Assembly (NCBI RefSeq): GCF_958445495.1 | Contig: NZ_CAUCSQ010000058.1 | Span: forward strand, 1-25,575 | Length of the DNA: 25,575 nucleotides | Reading direction: 5' to 3' | Origin: an uncultured Bacteroides sp. | GTDB lineage: Bacteria > Bacteroidota > Bacteroidia > Bacteroidales > Bacteroidaceae | In this document: one piece after another, positions 6,426 to 16,700 of the stretch | How the letters are laid out: every line of letters begins with the position of its first letter | Position numbering within the stretch: position 1 is the stretch's first letter | Program-made: the position numbers and the translations under genes | The notes under the pieces: generated by a model | The model's input: the letters and a program-made list of their open reading frames with translations, nothing else | Told to the model about the DNA's origin: nothing | Database searches by the model: none

Positions 6426-8582
6426 ATGGCGAAAAAGAAAGAAAAGAAAGAGAAAAAAGCCGGTAAAAGAATGAATAAGAAAGAGCTGGCAGCATTACTA
6501 ATAGACTTTTTCCATGCCAAAACCAACGAGACCTTGAGTATGAAATATATTTTCTCGGAGTTGCGTCTCACCACCCATCCGCAGAAAATGTTATGTGTCG
6601 ACATATTGCATGAACTCCTGGACGATGACTACATTTCCGAAGTTGAAAAAGGGAAGTTCCGTCTAAATAACCACGGTACGGAAATGACAGGAATTTTCCA
6701 ACGAAAGAGCAACGGGAAAAATTCTTTTATCCCTGAAGGAGGGGGGGAACCGATATTTGTCGCCGAACGCAATTCGGCGCATGCCATGAACAATGACAAA
6801 GTAAAGATAGCTTTCTATGCCAAACGGAAAAACAGGGAAGCCGAAGGAGAAGTTATCGAAATACTGGAACGGGCCAATGACACCTTTGTCGGGACATTGG
6901 AAATTACCAAATCTTATGCATTCCTAGTAACGGAAAACCGTACGCTTGCCAATGATATTTTTATTCCGAAAGACAAGCTGAAAGGAGGGAAAAATGGCGA
7001 TAAAGCCATCGTGAAAGTAACCGAATGGCCGGACAAGGCAAAGAACCCCATCGGACAGGTAATAGACATACTAGGCAAAGCCGGTGACAACACAACGGAG
7101 ATGCATGCTATCCTTGCCGAGTTCGGCTTGCCGTATGTGTACCCGAAAACAGTAGAAACCGCAGCAGAAAAAATCCCGGCAGAAATTACTCCGGAAGAGA
7201 TTGCCAAACGTGAAGATTTCCGCCAAATAACAACTTTCACCATCGACCCGAAAGATGCCAAAGACTTTGACGATGCCCTCTCTATCCGTAAATTGAAAGA
7301 GGGTATATGGGAAGTCGGCGTACACATTGCTGACGTGACGCACTACGTAAAAGAGGGAGGAACCATTGACAAAGAAGCAGAAAAACGGGCGACCTCCGTT
7401 TATCTGGTAGACCGTACCATACCGATGCTGCCCGAAAGATTATGTAATTTCATCTGTTCGCTTCGTCCGAATGAAGAAAAGCTTGCCTTCTCGGTCATTT
7501 TTAACATTACCGAGAAAGGAGACATCAAAGACTCGCGTATCGTACATACGGTGATCAATTCCGACCGTCGTTTCACTTATGAGGAAGCGCAACAAATCAT
7601 AGAAACTAAAGAAGGGGACTTCAAAGAGGAGATACTCACCCTGGATACTATCGCCAAAGCACTCCGCGAAAAACGTTTCGCAGCGGGAGCCATCAATTTT
7701 GACCGTTACGAAGTGAAATTCGAGATTGACGAGAAAGGGAAACCAATCAGTGTTTACTTCAAAGAATCAAAAGATGCCAACAAACTGGTGGAAGAATTCA
7801 TGTTGCTCGCCAATAAAACTGTAGCAGAAAAAATAGGACGTGTACCGAAAAACAAGAAAGCCAAGGTGCTTCCTTACCGTATCCATGACCTGCCCGATCC
7901 GGAAAAACTGGAAAACCTGTCACAATTTATCGCCCGTTTCGGTTACAAAGTCCGTACCAGCGGAACAAAATCCGACATCTCGAAATCCATCAATCATTTG
8001 CTGGACGACATACACGGGAAGAAAGAGGAGAACCTGATTGAAACCGTATCCATCCGTGCCATGCAGAAAGCCCGTTATTCTACGCATAATATCGGTCACT
8101 ACGGACTGGCATTCGAATATTACACCCACTTTACTTCACCCATCCGCCGTTTTCCGGACATGATGGTACACCGTCTGGTAACAAAGTATATGAATGGAGG
8201 ACGCAGCGTATCCGAAACTAAGTACGAAGCTCTCTGCGACCACAGTTCGAACATGGAACAAATTGCAGCCAACGCCGAACGCGCTTCCATCAAATACAAA
8301 CAGGTGGAATTCATGGGCGAACGTCTGGGTCAAGTTTACGACGGCGTTATCTCCGGGGTTACCGAATGGGGACTCTACGTAGAACTGAACGAGAACAAAT
8401 GCGAAGGTCTGGTTCCTGTCCGTGATTTGGATGACGATTATTACGAATTCGATGAAAAGAACTATTGTCTTCGCGGACGTCGAAAAAATAAAATCTATAG
8501 TCTGGGAGACGCCATCACCGTTCGTGTAGCCCGCGCTAATCTGGAAAAGAAACAATTGGACTTTGAATTAATAGAAAAATAA
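6426..8582 (+). CDS. rnr: Ribonuclease R
   Basis: 718 residues, a normal-length RNase R, the 3'-5' processive hydrolytic exoribonuclease that degrades structured RNA. In order: a short Lys-rich N-tail (1-16), a winged-helix-like region (~17-80), cold-shock domains (~90-240), the RNB catalytic domain with IDPKDAKDFDDAL (acidic residues D274, D280, D282, D283, corresponding closely in spacing to the E. coli metal-binding set), HYGLAFEYYTHFTSPIRRFPD near the end of RNB, and a C-terminal S1 domain (GVISGVTEWGLYVEL). The ATG at 6426 is favoured, but an internal ATG at 6471 would also give an intact protein lacking only the Lys-rich tail. Single-gene unit ended by a strong hairpin. Confidence 0.96.
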   Translation: MAKKKEKKEKKAGKRMNKKELAALLIDFFHAKTNETLSMKYIFSELRLTTHPQKMLCVDILHELLDDDYISEVEKGKFRLNNHGTEMTGIFQRKSNGKNSFIPEGGGEPIFVAERNSAHAMNNDKVKIAFYAKRKNREAEGEVIEILERANDTFVGTLEITKSYAFLVTENRTLANDIFIPKDKLKGGKNGDKAIVKVTEWPDKAKNPIGQVIDILGKAGDNTTEMHAILAEFGLPYVYPKTVETAAEKIPAEITPEEIAKREDFRQITTFTIDPKDAKDFDDALSIRKLKEGIWEVGVHIADVTHYVKEGGTIDKEAEKRATSVYLVDRTIPMLPERLCNFICSLRPNEEKLAFSVIFNITEKGDIKDSRIVHTVINSDRRFTYEEAQQIIETKEGDFKEEILTLDTIAKALREKRFAAGAINFDRYEVKFEIDEKGKPISVYFKESKDANKLVEEFMLLANKTVAEKIGRVPKNKKAKVLPYRIHDLPDPEKLENLSQFIARFGYKVRTSGTKSDISKSINHLLDDIHGKKEENLIETVSIRAMQKARYSTHNIGHYGLAFEYYTHFTSPIRRFPDMMVHRLVTKYMNGGRSVSETKYEALCDHSSNMEQIAANAERASIKYKQVEFMGERLGQVYDGVISGVTEWGLYVELNENKCEGLVPVRDLDDDYYEFDEKNYCLRGRRKNKIYSLGDAITVRVARANLEKKQLDFELIEK

Positions 8583-8619
8583 GTTTGACCCTATAAAGAA
8601 GTAAAGCTGAAAAGATTTG

Positions 8620-8673
8620 AAGGGTGTATCCAATGTCAGAAAGACCTATAATTCTGTCATTAGATACACCCTT
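8620..8673 (+). terminator. rnr terminator hairpin
   Basis: A 22-base arm (8620-8641, starting AAGGGTGTATC) pairs with 8652-8673 (ending GATACACCCTT) with two mismatches and a 10-base loop. The tail is TATTC, so the T tract is short, but the stem is very stable and lies 37 bases after the rnr stop. Confidence 0.7.
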
Positions 8674-8770
8674 TATTCAAAACACAAAGCGAGCCAACTT
8701 CCCATAACATACCAACAGACTCCGTTACCAACTACACAAACCAACAAAGACAACGAGAAAAAAGTCTGCA

Positions 8771-8806
8771 TAGATTTGTGTAATCAATCGTAAGTCTGTA
8801 CTTTAG
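8771..8806 (+). promoter_or_regulatory. Promoter for the flavoprotein-HTCS pair
   Basis: Two readings fit. TTTG (8775-8778), 20 bases, TACTTTAG (8799-8806) gives a -33/-7 pair with correct spacing and one mismatch in the -7 box. Alternatively TAGATTTG (8771-8778) is itself an exact TAnnTTTG box. No other candidate precedes the HTCS, so this promoter probably drives both genes. Confidence 0.5.
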
Positions 8807-8840
8807 CATCTCATTTTAATTATTCTTACTATTATAATCT

Positions 8841-9320
8841 ATGAAAACTGTCATTATCGAAGACAAACAACGAATCGAGTCCATTATCCTCCATTGCGAT
8901 GCCTGCTTTGTAGGTATCACAGATTTAGAAGGTAATCCCTACGTAGTTCCGATGAACTTCGGTTATGAGAATGGCATCCTATATCTTCATTCGGGTCCCG
9001 AAGGCAGCAAGTTGGAGATGTTGGAACATAATAATAATGTCTGCATCACTTTCAGTACCGGGCATAAGCTTGTATATCAGCACGAAAAAATAGCATGCAG
9101 TTACAGTATGCGTTCCGAAAGTGCAATGTGCCGGGGAAAAGTGACATTCATAGAAGATATGGATGAAAAACGCCGGGTATTGGATATTATCATGCGCCAT
9201 TACACGGATAGTGAGTTCAACTATTCCGAACCTGCCGTGCGCAATGTCAAAGTATGGCAAGTGCCCATCGAGCAGATGACGGGAAAAGTCTTCGGTTTGC
9301 GAGCCAACGAAAAGCCATGA
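8841..9320 (+). CDS. Pyridoxamine 5'-phosphate oxidase-like FMN-binding protein (Nim-related)
   Basis: 159 residues, no signal peptide, so cytoplasmic. The order CDACFVGITDLEGNPYVVPM, then YENGILYLHSGPEGSKLEML, then a MCRGKVTFIED strand matches the FMN split-barrel fold of PNPOx-like proteins. The His in LYLHS and the G-x-K-x-E pattern resemble Nim-type 5-nitroimidazole reductases. Substrate unknown; nitroimidazole resistance should not be assumed, as chromosomal PNPOx-like genes of this type are common in Bacteroides. The TGA stop overlaps the HTCS start as ATGA (9317-9320), so HTCS translation is probably coupled to this gene. That makes it a member of the locus by position although it has no obvious role in glycan use. 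Confidence 0.82.
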   Translation: MKTVIIEDKQRIESIILHCDACFVGITDLEGNPYVVPMNFGYENGILYLHSGPEGSKLEMLEHNNNVCITFSTGHKLVYQHEKIACSYSMRSESAMCRGKVTFIEDMDEKRRVLDIIMRHYTDSEFNYSEPAVRNVKVWQVPIEQMTGKVFGLRANEKP

Positions 9321-12300
9321 AACGTTTTCCGGCTCTCTGCCTGTTGACCATCTTCCTTCTGTTACCTGCCCTTTCCATTTTCGCACAATCAGAAAAGCAG
9401 GTAAACAGCCACTCTTTTACCTATCAATACCTCACCACCAAGGAAGGATTAAGCAACCAGCGCGTATTCTCCATCCTCGAAGACAAGAAAGGCTTCATCT
9501 GGATTTCAACACGTTCAGGGGTGGACTGCTTCAATGGAAGAACCGTAAAAAACTACAGCCTTTTCGGCGAAGACATCATCGTTGACGGAGCCGGACGTAT
9601 GATCTACCTCACGAAAGACTCACACGAAACACTCCGGGCATATACAAGTGCCGGTAAAGTATTCAAATATGATCCCATCTCCGACGCCTTCACGCTGGAG
9701 ATTGACGTAGCGGAACTAACGGAAAGCGGAATCTTTCTCAACAATCTCTTCATCGACTCATCCGACCGTTTCTGGTTCGGACTGAAAAACGGTTTGTTCT
9801 GCTACGACAGCACCAACCGGCACATAGAGAATATACTGAAAAAGAAATGTATCAACACCATCCATTTCTCACCGTCCGACGAAACCCTGTATATCGCCAC
9901 TACCGAAGGATTATATAAACGCAACCAGCAGAATGGAATAATTACCACCCTATTGCCCGAGTGTTACATCCAGTCCGTTTTCTACGATCCCGCAACCCAC
10001 TTGCTCTGGATAGGAACGTTCAACTCCGGAGTAAAAGTGCAGGATACCCGTACCGGAGATTTCCTGTCGAACGAATCACTAAACCAGCTGCCACACCTCC
10101 CCTACCGTTCCATCATCCCCTACGACCCACAAACATTATTGCTGGGAGTAGACGGAGCAGGAGTCTATGCAGCCACCCGTGATGCCGGACACTCCTGGCC
10201 CTTCCTCAATGCGAACCTGGAAGAAGAAGGAGAATTGAAAGGAAACGGCATTTATGCCCTCTGCAAAGACAGTTCTTCCAATCTATGGATCGGCAGTTAT
10301 ACAGGAGGCGTAGCCTACGCCAATCCGAAGAAATATCTCTTCGAACTTACCCAACATGAATACAAAAACCCGCAATCACTGATAAACAACCACGTCAACG
10401 CTATCCTCGAAGATCATGAAGGCGACTTATGGTATGCCACCAACCAGGGAATCAGTGTACACCTGCTAAAGTCCGGAACCTGGAAACACTTCCTGAAAGA
10501 AAACGTATTCCTGACTCTCTGTAACGATGAAAACGGGAATGTATGGACCGGAGGTTACGGCACAGGCGTCTACTGCCTCAACAAACATACAGGCATCCGC
10601 CAGCATCTCACCACCGAACGTCCCGGCACATTGACCACAAACTACATTTACTCAATCGTAGAAGACAACAACAAGAATCTATGGTTTGGCGGCATGTATG
10701 GCAACCTCATCCGATATACCCCGTCTCAAGCAGGGAAAGCGGAACAGTTCGCTTCCTACGGCATTACGCTCATCAACTCGATAACCACAGTCGGCAAAGA
10801 CACGATAGCCCTTGCCACGGCCAACGGGCTCTACCTGTTGAACAAACAAACCGGCAATTTCAAACAATATTTCACCTCGCCCTCCAATGCCGACACCCGG
10901 AGCAACAGCTTCATCTACTCCATGTATTTCCCCACCCCCGATAAAGTGTGGTTCGGCACAGACGGAGGAGGCATCAACTTATTAGACCTGAAAACAGGCA
11001 AAGCCGTCACCTACTCCACAGCAAACGGCCTTCCTTCCAACTATATATACAGCATCCTTCCCGACAACAAAGGACACCTATGGCTTAGCACAGACAAGGG
11101 ACTGGCCTACATCACCACCTCCCCCTCTCCCGCAATAACCAACATCGGCTTCCTCGACGGACTGGCAAATGAATTTAACTTCATGTCCTACACCCGTCTA
11201 AGAAACGGAGACTTCGTCTACGGAAGTACCAACGGCGCCGTGCGCTTCAACCCGGAAAACTTTACCCGTCCCCTTTACGAAGCCCCCTTGTTGTTCACTT
11301 CCTTCGAAGTTCCGCAAAAGTCACGTGAAAAGACCGAAGAGAAAAAGATTCAATTCAACCGGATGCTGAACGAAGGAAAAACGATCGAGTTGAAATACAA
11401 CGAGAATTCTTTTCTCATTTCCTTTATCTCCGTCTCTTACCAGTATCAACAAGACATCCACTACAGCTACCAACTGGAGGGTTTCGAACAAAACTGGAGT
11501 GCTCCTACCAACGAATTAAGCATCCGTTATACCAATATTCCTCCGGGCAATTATACGTTCCGCGTAAAAAGCATGAGCAAAAACGGCGGACAGCAACTGG
11601 ACGAGCAAACCATCCGCATACACATTGCGCAGCCTTACTGGAATACAGCAATCGCCTGGCTGATATACATCATCCTGCTGGCAGGCATCACCTATTTCAT
11701 CTGGCGTTTCTTTGCCAACAAGATGGAGAAAAAGCACTTCTCCGAAAAGATACAGTTCTTTATCAACACCGCCCATGACATCCGCACTCCGGTGACGCTT
11801 ATCATGGCCCCGCTTAACGATTTAAGCAAGGAGGACGGACTGTCCGGAGAAGGGAAACGATACCTCCAGATAGCCCGCAAGAACACGGAAAAGCTATACA
11901 ACTTAATCACGCAACTACTCGACTTCCAGAAGATAGACACAACACATCTCACACTTCAGGTTGCAGCGTACGATTTGAAATCATACTTGCAGGAAAAAGT
12001 GCTTAACTTCCAGTCCCTTTGCGAAAGCAAACAAATCCGGATGGAACTATCAGTGCCCGAAGCCCCCGTCTCACTTTGGATGGATAAAGACAAAGCAGAC
12101 AAAATATTCGATAACCTGTTATCGAATGCAGTGAAGTACACCCCTGCCGGCGGAACTATTTCAATCACAATAGAACAGAATGATAAAAAGATAACCGTAG
12201 AGGTCAAAGACAGCGGTATCGGTATTCCGCGTAAAGCACAACGGTATATCTTCTCCAATTTCTACCGTGCCGAAAATGCCGTCAACTCCAAAGAAACCGG

Positions 12301-13384
12301 AAGCGGCATCGGATTACTGCTGACCCGTCGCCTGATGAAACTACATAAAGGAAACATCTCCTTTACTAGCAACGAGGGCGAAGGTTCCACCTTCCTGCTC
12401 ACTTTCCGAAAAGGGAACCGCCATCTGGCACGCTACATCTTGTCGGGGAAAACATCTCCTCTATCTACCTTCCTAACGGATATATCCACAGAAGACAATA
12501 GCAGCGAACTATCACCGGAGGTAAATACAGACCGGGAAACAGGAACCGTTCAGCATACAGACCGATACGATGAAAACGAGCCGAACCAGACAACCCATGC
12601 TGCCAAAGAACGAATCTTGATTGTAGAGGACAACGACGAACTGCGTTTCTACCTGAAAAAGACATTTTCTTCCATTTACACCGTCATCGACAAAGCCGAC
12701 GGAGAATCGGCACTGGAATATCTGCAAGGAGCATCAGTAGACTTGATTATCTCCGACGTCATGATGCCGGGCATTCAAGGGGACGAATTGTGTCGTCAGC
12801 TCAAATCGGAATTCACCACCTCGCATATCCCCGTCATCCTATTGACTGCCAAAACGGAGAAAGACGCCATCCTCGAAGGATTGGAAAGCGGAGCGGACGA
12901 TTATCTCACCAAGCCTTTCGATACGGAGATCCTGAAGACTAAAATAAAAGGAGTATTACAGAACCGCAAGATTATGCGGCAGTATTTCCTTTCTCATTCG
13001 CTCAATTCCATTCCTGCTACGGGGCAAAGCGAAGAGAAAGAGGACACCGAATGTGCCAACCTCCTATCTCCCATGGACAAAGAGTTTTTGGAACGTTGCA
13101 CAAAGCTCGTTACTGAAAATCTGGCCAACCCGGATTTCACCATCAACCAGCTCTCCCGTGAGCTGGCATTAAGCCGTACTATATTCTACGAAAAACTGAA
13201 AGCCCTGACAGGGCAGGCGCCTAACGAATTTATCAGACTCATGCGCATGACAGAAGCTGCCAATCTATTAAAACAGCAGATTCCGGTGCAGGAAGTCGCT
13301 CTTTTAGTTGGTTTCACAGATTCCAAGTACTTTAGTACAGCATTCAAGAAGCATTACGGAGTACCTCCAAGCAAGTTTCTTTAG
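9317..13384 (+). CDS. Hybrid two-component system sensor/regulator (HTCS)
   Basis: 1355 residues from the ATG at 9317. The open frame extends 21 codons upstream, but those overlap the flavoprotein gene, while MKRFPALCLLTIFLLLPALSI is a clean signal peptide. Order: periplasmic Reg_prop beta-propeller repeats (~30-690, recurring LWxG/IWIS blades), Y_Y_Y domain (~696-765), membrane span (~778-800), HisKA with phospho-acceptor H820 in NTAHDIRTPVTLI, HATPase (DNLLSNAVKYTPAGG, DSGIGIP, GSGIGLLLTRR, ~928-1031), receiver (~1098-1210) with VEDNDE, phospho-acceptor D1147 in SDVMMPG and LTKPFD, and an AraC-type HTH (~1267-1355). All key residues are present. HTCS proteins bind an oligosaccharide in the periplasm and activate the adjacent PUL. 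Stop is TAG. Confidence 0.96.
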   Translation: MKRFPALCLLTIFLLLPALSIFAQSEKQVNSHSFTYQYLTTKEGLSNQRVFSILEDKKGFIWISTRSGVDCFNGRTVKNYSLFGEDIIVDGAGRMIYLTKDSHETLRAYTSAGKVFKYDPISDAFTLEIDVAELTESGIFLNNLFIDSSDRFWFGLKNGLFCYDSTNRHIENILKKKCINTIHFSPSDETLYIATTEGLYKRNQQNGIITTLLPECYIQSVFYDPATHLLWIGTFNSGVKVQDTRTGDFLSNESLNQLPHLPYRSIIPYDPQTLLLGVDGAGVYAATRDAGHSWPFLNANLEEEGELKGNGIYALCKDSSSNLWIGSYTGGVAYANPKKYLFELTQHEYKNPQSLINNHVNAILEDHEGDLWYATNQGISVHLLKSGTWKHFLKENVFLTLCNDENGNVWTGGYGTGVYCLNKHTGIRQHLTTERPGTLTTNYIYSIVEDNNKNLWFGGMYGNLIRYTPSQAGKAEQFASYGITLINSITTVGKDTIALATANGLYLLNKQTGNFKQYFTSPSNADTRSNSFIYSMYFPTPDKVWFGTDGGGINLLDLKTGKAVTYSTANGLPSNYIYSILPDNKGHLWLSTDKGLAYITTSPSPAITNIGFLDGLANEFNFMSYTRLRNGDFVYGSTNGAVRFNPENFTRPLYEAPLLFTSFEVPQKSREKTEEKKIQFNRMLNEGKTIELKYNENSFLISFISVSYQYQQDIHYSYQLEGFEQNWSAPTNELSIRYTNIPPGNYTFRVKSMSKNGGQQLDEQTIRIHIAQPYWNTAIAWLIYIILLAGITYFIWRFFANKMEKKHFSEKIQFFINTAHDIRTPVTLIMAPLNDLSKEDGLSGEGKRYLQIARKNTEKLYNLITQLLDFQKIDTTHLTLQVAAYDLKSYLQEKVLNFQSLCESKQIRMELSVPEAPVSLWMDKDKADKIFDNLLSNAVKYTPAGGTISITIEQNDKKITVEVKDSGIGIPRKAQRYIFSNFYRAENAVNSKETGSGIGLLLTRRLMKLHKGNISFTSNEGEGSTFLLTFRKGNRHLARYILSGKTSPLSTFLTDISTEDNSSELSPEVNTDRETGTVQHTDRYDENEPNQTTHAAKERILIVEDNDELRFYLKKTFSSIYTVIDKADGESALEYLQGASVDLIISDVMMPGIQGDELCRQLKSEFTTSHIPVILLTAKTEKDAILEGLESGADDYLTKPFDTEILKTKIKGVLQNRKIMRQYFLSHSLNSIPATGQSEEKEDTECANLLSPMDKEFLERCTKLVTENLANPDFTINQLSRELALSRTIFYEKLKALTGQAPNEFIRLMRMTEAANLLKQQIPVQEVALLVGFTDSKYFSTAFKKHYGVPPSKFL

Positions 13385-13498
13385 AAAAAAGATTATCGAT
13401 ATTTACCCTCATCCTGTCCTGAATGTCATTCTGCTCCCCTGCAATACATAGGATATTCAATCGATATACATCTGTTATCTACCCGTTATACATCTAGT

Positions 13499-13548
13499 TA
13501 CTGATATCGTTAGTCTCCCACGGCAGTGAAAGACTAATGATATCAGTA
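13499..13548 (+). repeat. Long inverted repeat downstream of the HTCS gene
   Basis: Left arm TACTGATATCGTTAGTCT (13499-13516) and right arm AGACTAATGATATCAGTA (13531-13548) pair over 18 bases with a single G-U, around a 14-base loop. It starts 115 bases after the HTCS stop and is not followed by a T run on either strand. It may end or stabilise the HTCS transcript, or be a protein-binding palindrome (each arm contains GATATC). Confidence 0.7.
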
Positions 13549-13692
13549 CTCTAATGGAAAGATACCGGTAACCGGATGAAAGAATCCCCTATACATTACG
13601 ACCTGGAAACACGGTTATAAGTTTATTATAAAAGCTACTCCCTCTTCCAATACCAAATACTTGCGGCATAAAAAGACGAATAAGATGTAAAT

Positions 13693-13730
13693 CCGATAGT
13701 TTTTCAACCTATTCCGATAGCTTTCAAACC
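13693..13730 (+). promoter_or_regulatory. Candidate HTCS operator (direct repeats)
   Basis: CCGATAGTTTTTCAACC (13693-13709) and CCGATAGCTTTCAAACC (13714-13730) agree at 14 of 17 positions and start 21 bases apart, two helical turns, so both face the same side of the DNA. The second copy ends 21 bases before the -7 box and covers the -33 position. Tandem sites of this spacing beside the -33 element are what AraC-type HTCS regulators are expected to use. Confidence 0.65.
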
Positions 13731-13751
13731 CGTTCTGACACGATAACACCC

Positions 13752-13759
13752 TATATTTG
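13752..13759 (+). promoter_or_regulatory. susC -7 promoter box
   Basis: TATATTTG is an exact TAnnTTTG match 33 bases before the SusC ATG. There is no good -33 TTTG; the operator repeats occupy that place, which fits an activator-dependent promoter for the whole susC-GH3 operon. Confidence 0.7.
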
Positions 13760-13792
13760 CGATATTATCACCAATCTAATAATCTAATTAAG

Positions 13793-16700
13793 ATGAAAAA
13801 GCAGTTAACCCTATTTCTTTGTCTGTTGCTATTCATACCCATATATGGATATGCGGAAGACGAAGTAATTCATCAAGTTGTACAGCAAACTACCAAAGTA
13901 AAAGGTACTGTTACGGATGAACAAGGCGAGCCGTTAATCGGAGCCAGCATCGCCGTTAAAGGTACTTCGCAGGGAGTGATTACCGACTTCAACGGTCAAT
14001 TCAGCATCGACGCTTCCAAAAATGCTACATTAATAGTCAGTTATGTAGGTTATCGTTCGGAAGAAGTACAGGTGAAAGGACAATCCAATCTTAAAATTGT
14101 CTTGAAAGAAGACAGCAAAATCATCGACGAAGTAGTTGTTACCGCACTGGGTATCAAGCGTGAACGGAAAGCACTCGGCTATTCCATCGGTGAAGTGAAA
14201 GGTGAAGAACTTGAAAAAGCAAAGGAAACCAATGTCATCAACTCGCTGGCAGGAAAGATTCCTGGACTGGTTATCAGCCAGACTGCCGGAGGCCCCTCCG
14301 GTTCATCCAGAGTGATCGTTCGCGGTAGCACGGAGATGACAGGAAACAATCAACCGCTTTATGTGGTGGACGGAGTGCCTTTGGACAACAGCAACTATGG
14401 CAGTGCCGGACAATACGGAGGTTATGACCTCGGCGACGGTATTTCCAGCATCAACCCGGACGATATTGAAAGCATGTCCGTATTGAAAGGCCCGGCGGCA
14501 TCTGCCTTGTACGGTAGCCGCGCTTCTCACGGTGTGATTCTTATCACTACGAAGAAAGCAAATACCAAAAAGAAATTTGCAGTGGAACTGAACAGTACCA
14601 CTACTTTCGAGAAACAATTAACGAAGTGGGACGATGTACAGTACGTCTACGGTCAGGGAACCGGCGGACGCATCAACGGTACGGACGACCAGTATTCTTC
14701 GAACAAAAACTGGGGACCGAAGATTGATCCGGGACTGAACCTGACGTATTTCGACGGAGTGACCCGCCCGTATGTTGTCATTCCCAACAATATCGACGGT
14801 TTCTTCAGAACCGGTATGACCACTACCAACACAATCGTTGTCAGCACCGTGAAAGATGACACGGGTATCCGCGCCACTTATACGGATATGCGCAACAAAG
14901 ACATTCTTCCAAACACGAAGATGAGCCGTAACACGCTGAATCTGCGTGCCAACACTACGATCAACAAGAAAGTAGACCTCGACTTCAAGGTGACTTATAC
15001 CCGTGAAGACGTAAAGAACCGTCCCGCACTGTCTGACCACCGTGCCAACCCTGCCAAGAACCTGATGTCTCTGGCAACGACCTACGACCAGAAATGGCTG
15101 CGCGACAACTACAAAGATGCTGACGGAAACTACTACGACTGGAACGGACGCGACGTTTGGAACCTCAACCCTTACTGGGTGCTCAACGAAATGACCAATG
15201 AATCGGGAAAAGACAAGTTCATGGGTTCGGCACTGGTACGTTACAACGTCAACGAACACTTCAAGATTCAAGTCACCGGGGGTGCGGACATCAGCTTCAT
15301 GAACTTCCAGGACTATGCAGCCCCCACCTCACCGGGATTTGAACAGGGACAGTTGCAAATCAGCGATTTCAGAAACAGAATGTATAACGTAGAAGCATTG
15401 GCCATTTACAACAACAGTTATAAGAAATTCGACTATGGAGTAACCATCGGCGGCAACCTCTACAAAGTGGACAACAAAACACAGATTGTAACTGCCAAAG
15501 AGATGGTGATGCGTGATGTCATTGCCCTGCAGAGTTTCACAAGCAAAGAGATCACCGAAGGAACCTACCGCAAACAGATTAACTCTCTCTATGGTTCTAT
15601 CAACCTGGCTTACGGCAACTTCGTCTATCTCGACGCCACACTGCGCGGTGACCACTCTTCCACTCTGCCATCGGGAAACAATACTTATCTATATCCATCG
15701 GTATCAGGAAGTTTCCTGTTCTCAGAATTCTTCAAGTTCAATCCGATGCTATTGCCTTACGGTAAAGTGAGAGTTTCATGGGCACAGGTAGGTAGCGATA
15801 CTGATCCTTACCAATTGGGACTGTCCTACGAACTGTCTCCCAAAAACTATTCAGGGTACGCACTGTCTCAAATCGCCAATACGACGATTCCGAACAAAGA
15901 CCTGAAACCGACCAAGACCAACTCTGCCGAAGTGGGACTGGAACTGAAATTCCTGAAAAACCGCATCGGACTGGATTTCACCTACTACACCCAAAAAAGT
16001 AGTAACCAGATTATGCGCCTCAACACCACAGGAACTTCCGGCTACAACTCCATGCTGATTAATGCAGGAGAAATAGAGAACAAAGGAGTGGAAATCGCAC
16101 TGAACACACGTCCCATACAGACGAAAGATTTCTCATGGGACTTGAATATCAACTTCTCAAAGAATAGTAATAAGGTAAAAAGATTAGCTTCAGGTATTAA
16201 AGAATTTGAATTGGAATCGGCACGTTGGATTAACGTAAAGGTAGCTGCCGTAGAAGGGGAGAACTATGGTTCCATCCTCGGTAAAGACTTCCTTAGAAAT
16301 GATGCCGGACAGATTATCGTAGATGCTTCTACGGGACTTCCGAAAGTGACGGAAGACTTGCGAGTGCTGGGCAACGCCACCTGGAAATGGACAGGAGGTA
16401 TCACCACCAACCTGACTTACCGCGACATCTCCCTGTCTGCCATCTTCGATATTAAGGTAGGCGCCGATGTCTATTCCATGTCCGCCCGTTCTTCTTACAT
16501 GACCGGAAAGGACAAAGCCACTCTTGCAGGACGCGACGGCTGGTATGAATCGGAAGAGCAACGACTGCAAGCCGGAGTGAAAGAAAGCAATTGGGAAGCG
16601 ACAGGCGGTTATGTAGTAGAGGGCGTGGTAGAAATGCCGGACGGAAGTTTCGCGGAAAACAAGAAGTTTGTCGACCCCGAAGTATATTGGAAACATATAG

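Larger units (their letters stand above)
13385..13792. other. HTCS-susC intergenic regulatory region
   Basis: 408 bases without a gene. It contains paired TATACATCT repeats (13465-13473 and 13487-13495), a long hairpin (13499-13548), CCGGT-A-ACCGG (13565-13575), the direct repeats proposed as operator (13693-13730), the susC -7 box (13752-13759) and a short A/T-rich leader of about 30 bases. Confidence 0.75.

Noticed and set aside
9254..9316. Upstream start for the HTCS with 21 extra residues
   Set aside because: It overlaps the flavoprotein coding sequence and would precede the signal peptide; the ATG at 9317 gives a normal signal peptide and an ATGA overlap.
13757..13792. TTG start giving SusC 12 extra N-terminal residues
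   Set aside because: The TTG is the end of the TATATTTG promoter box, and the signal peptide begins cleanly at the ATG at 13793.
14618..15271. Antisense open frame over susC (217 codons)
   Set aside because: No recognisable motifs, and the sense strand encodes a conserved SusC plug/barrel across the full length.
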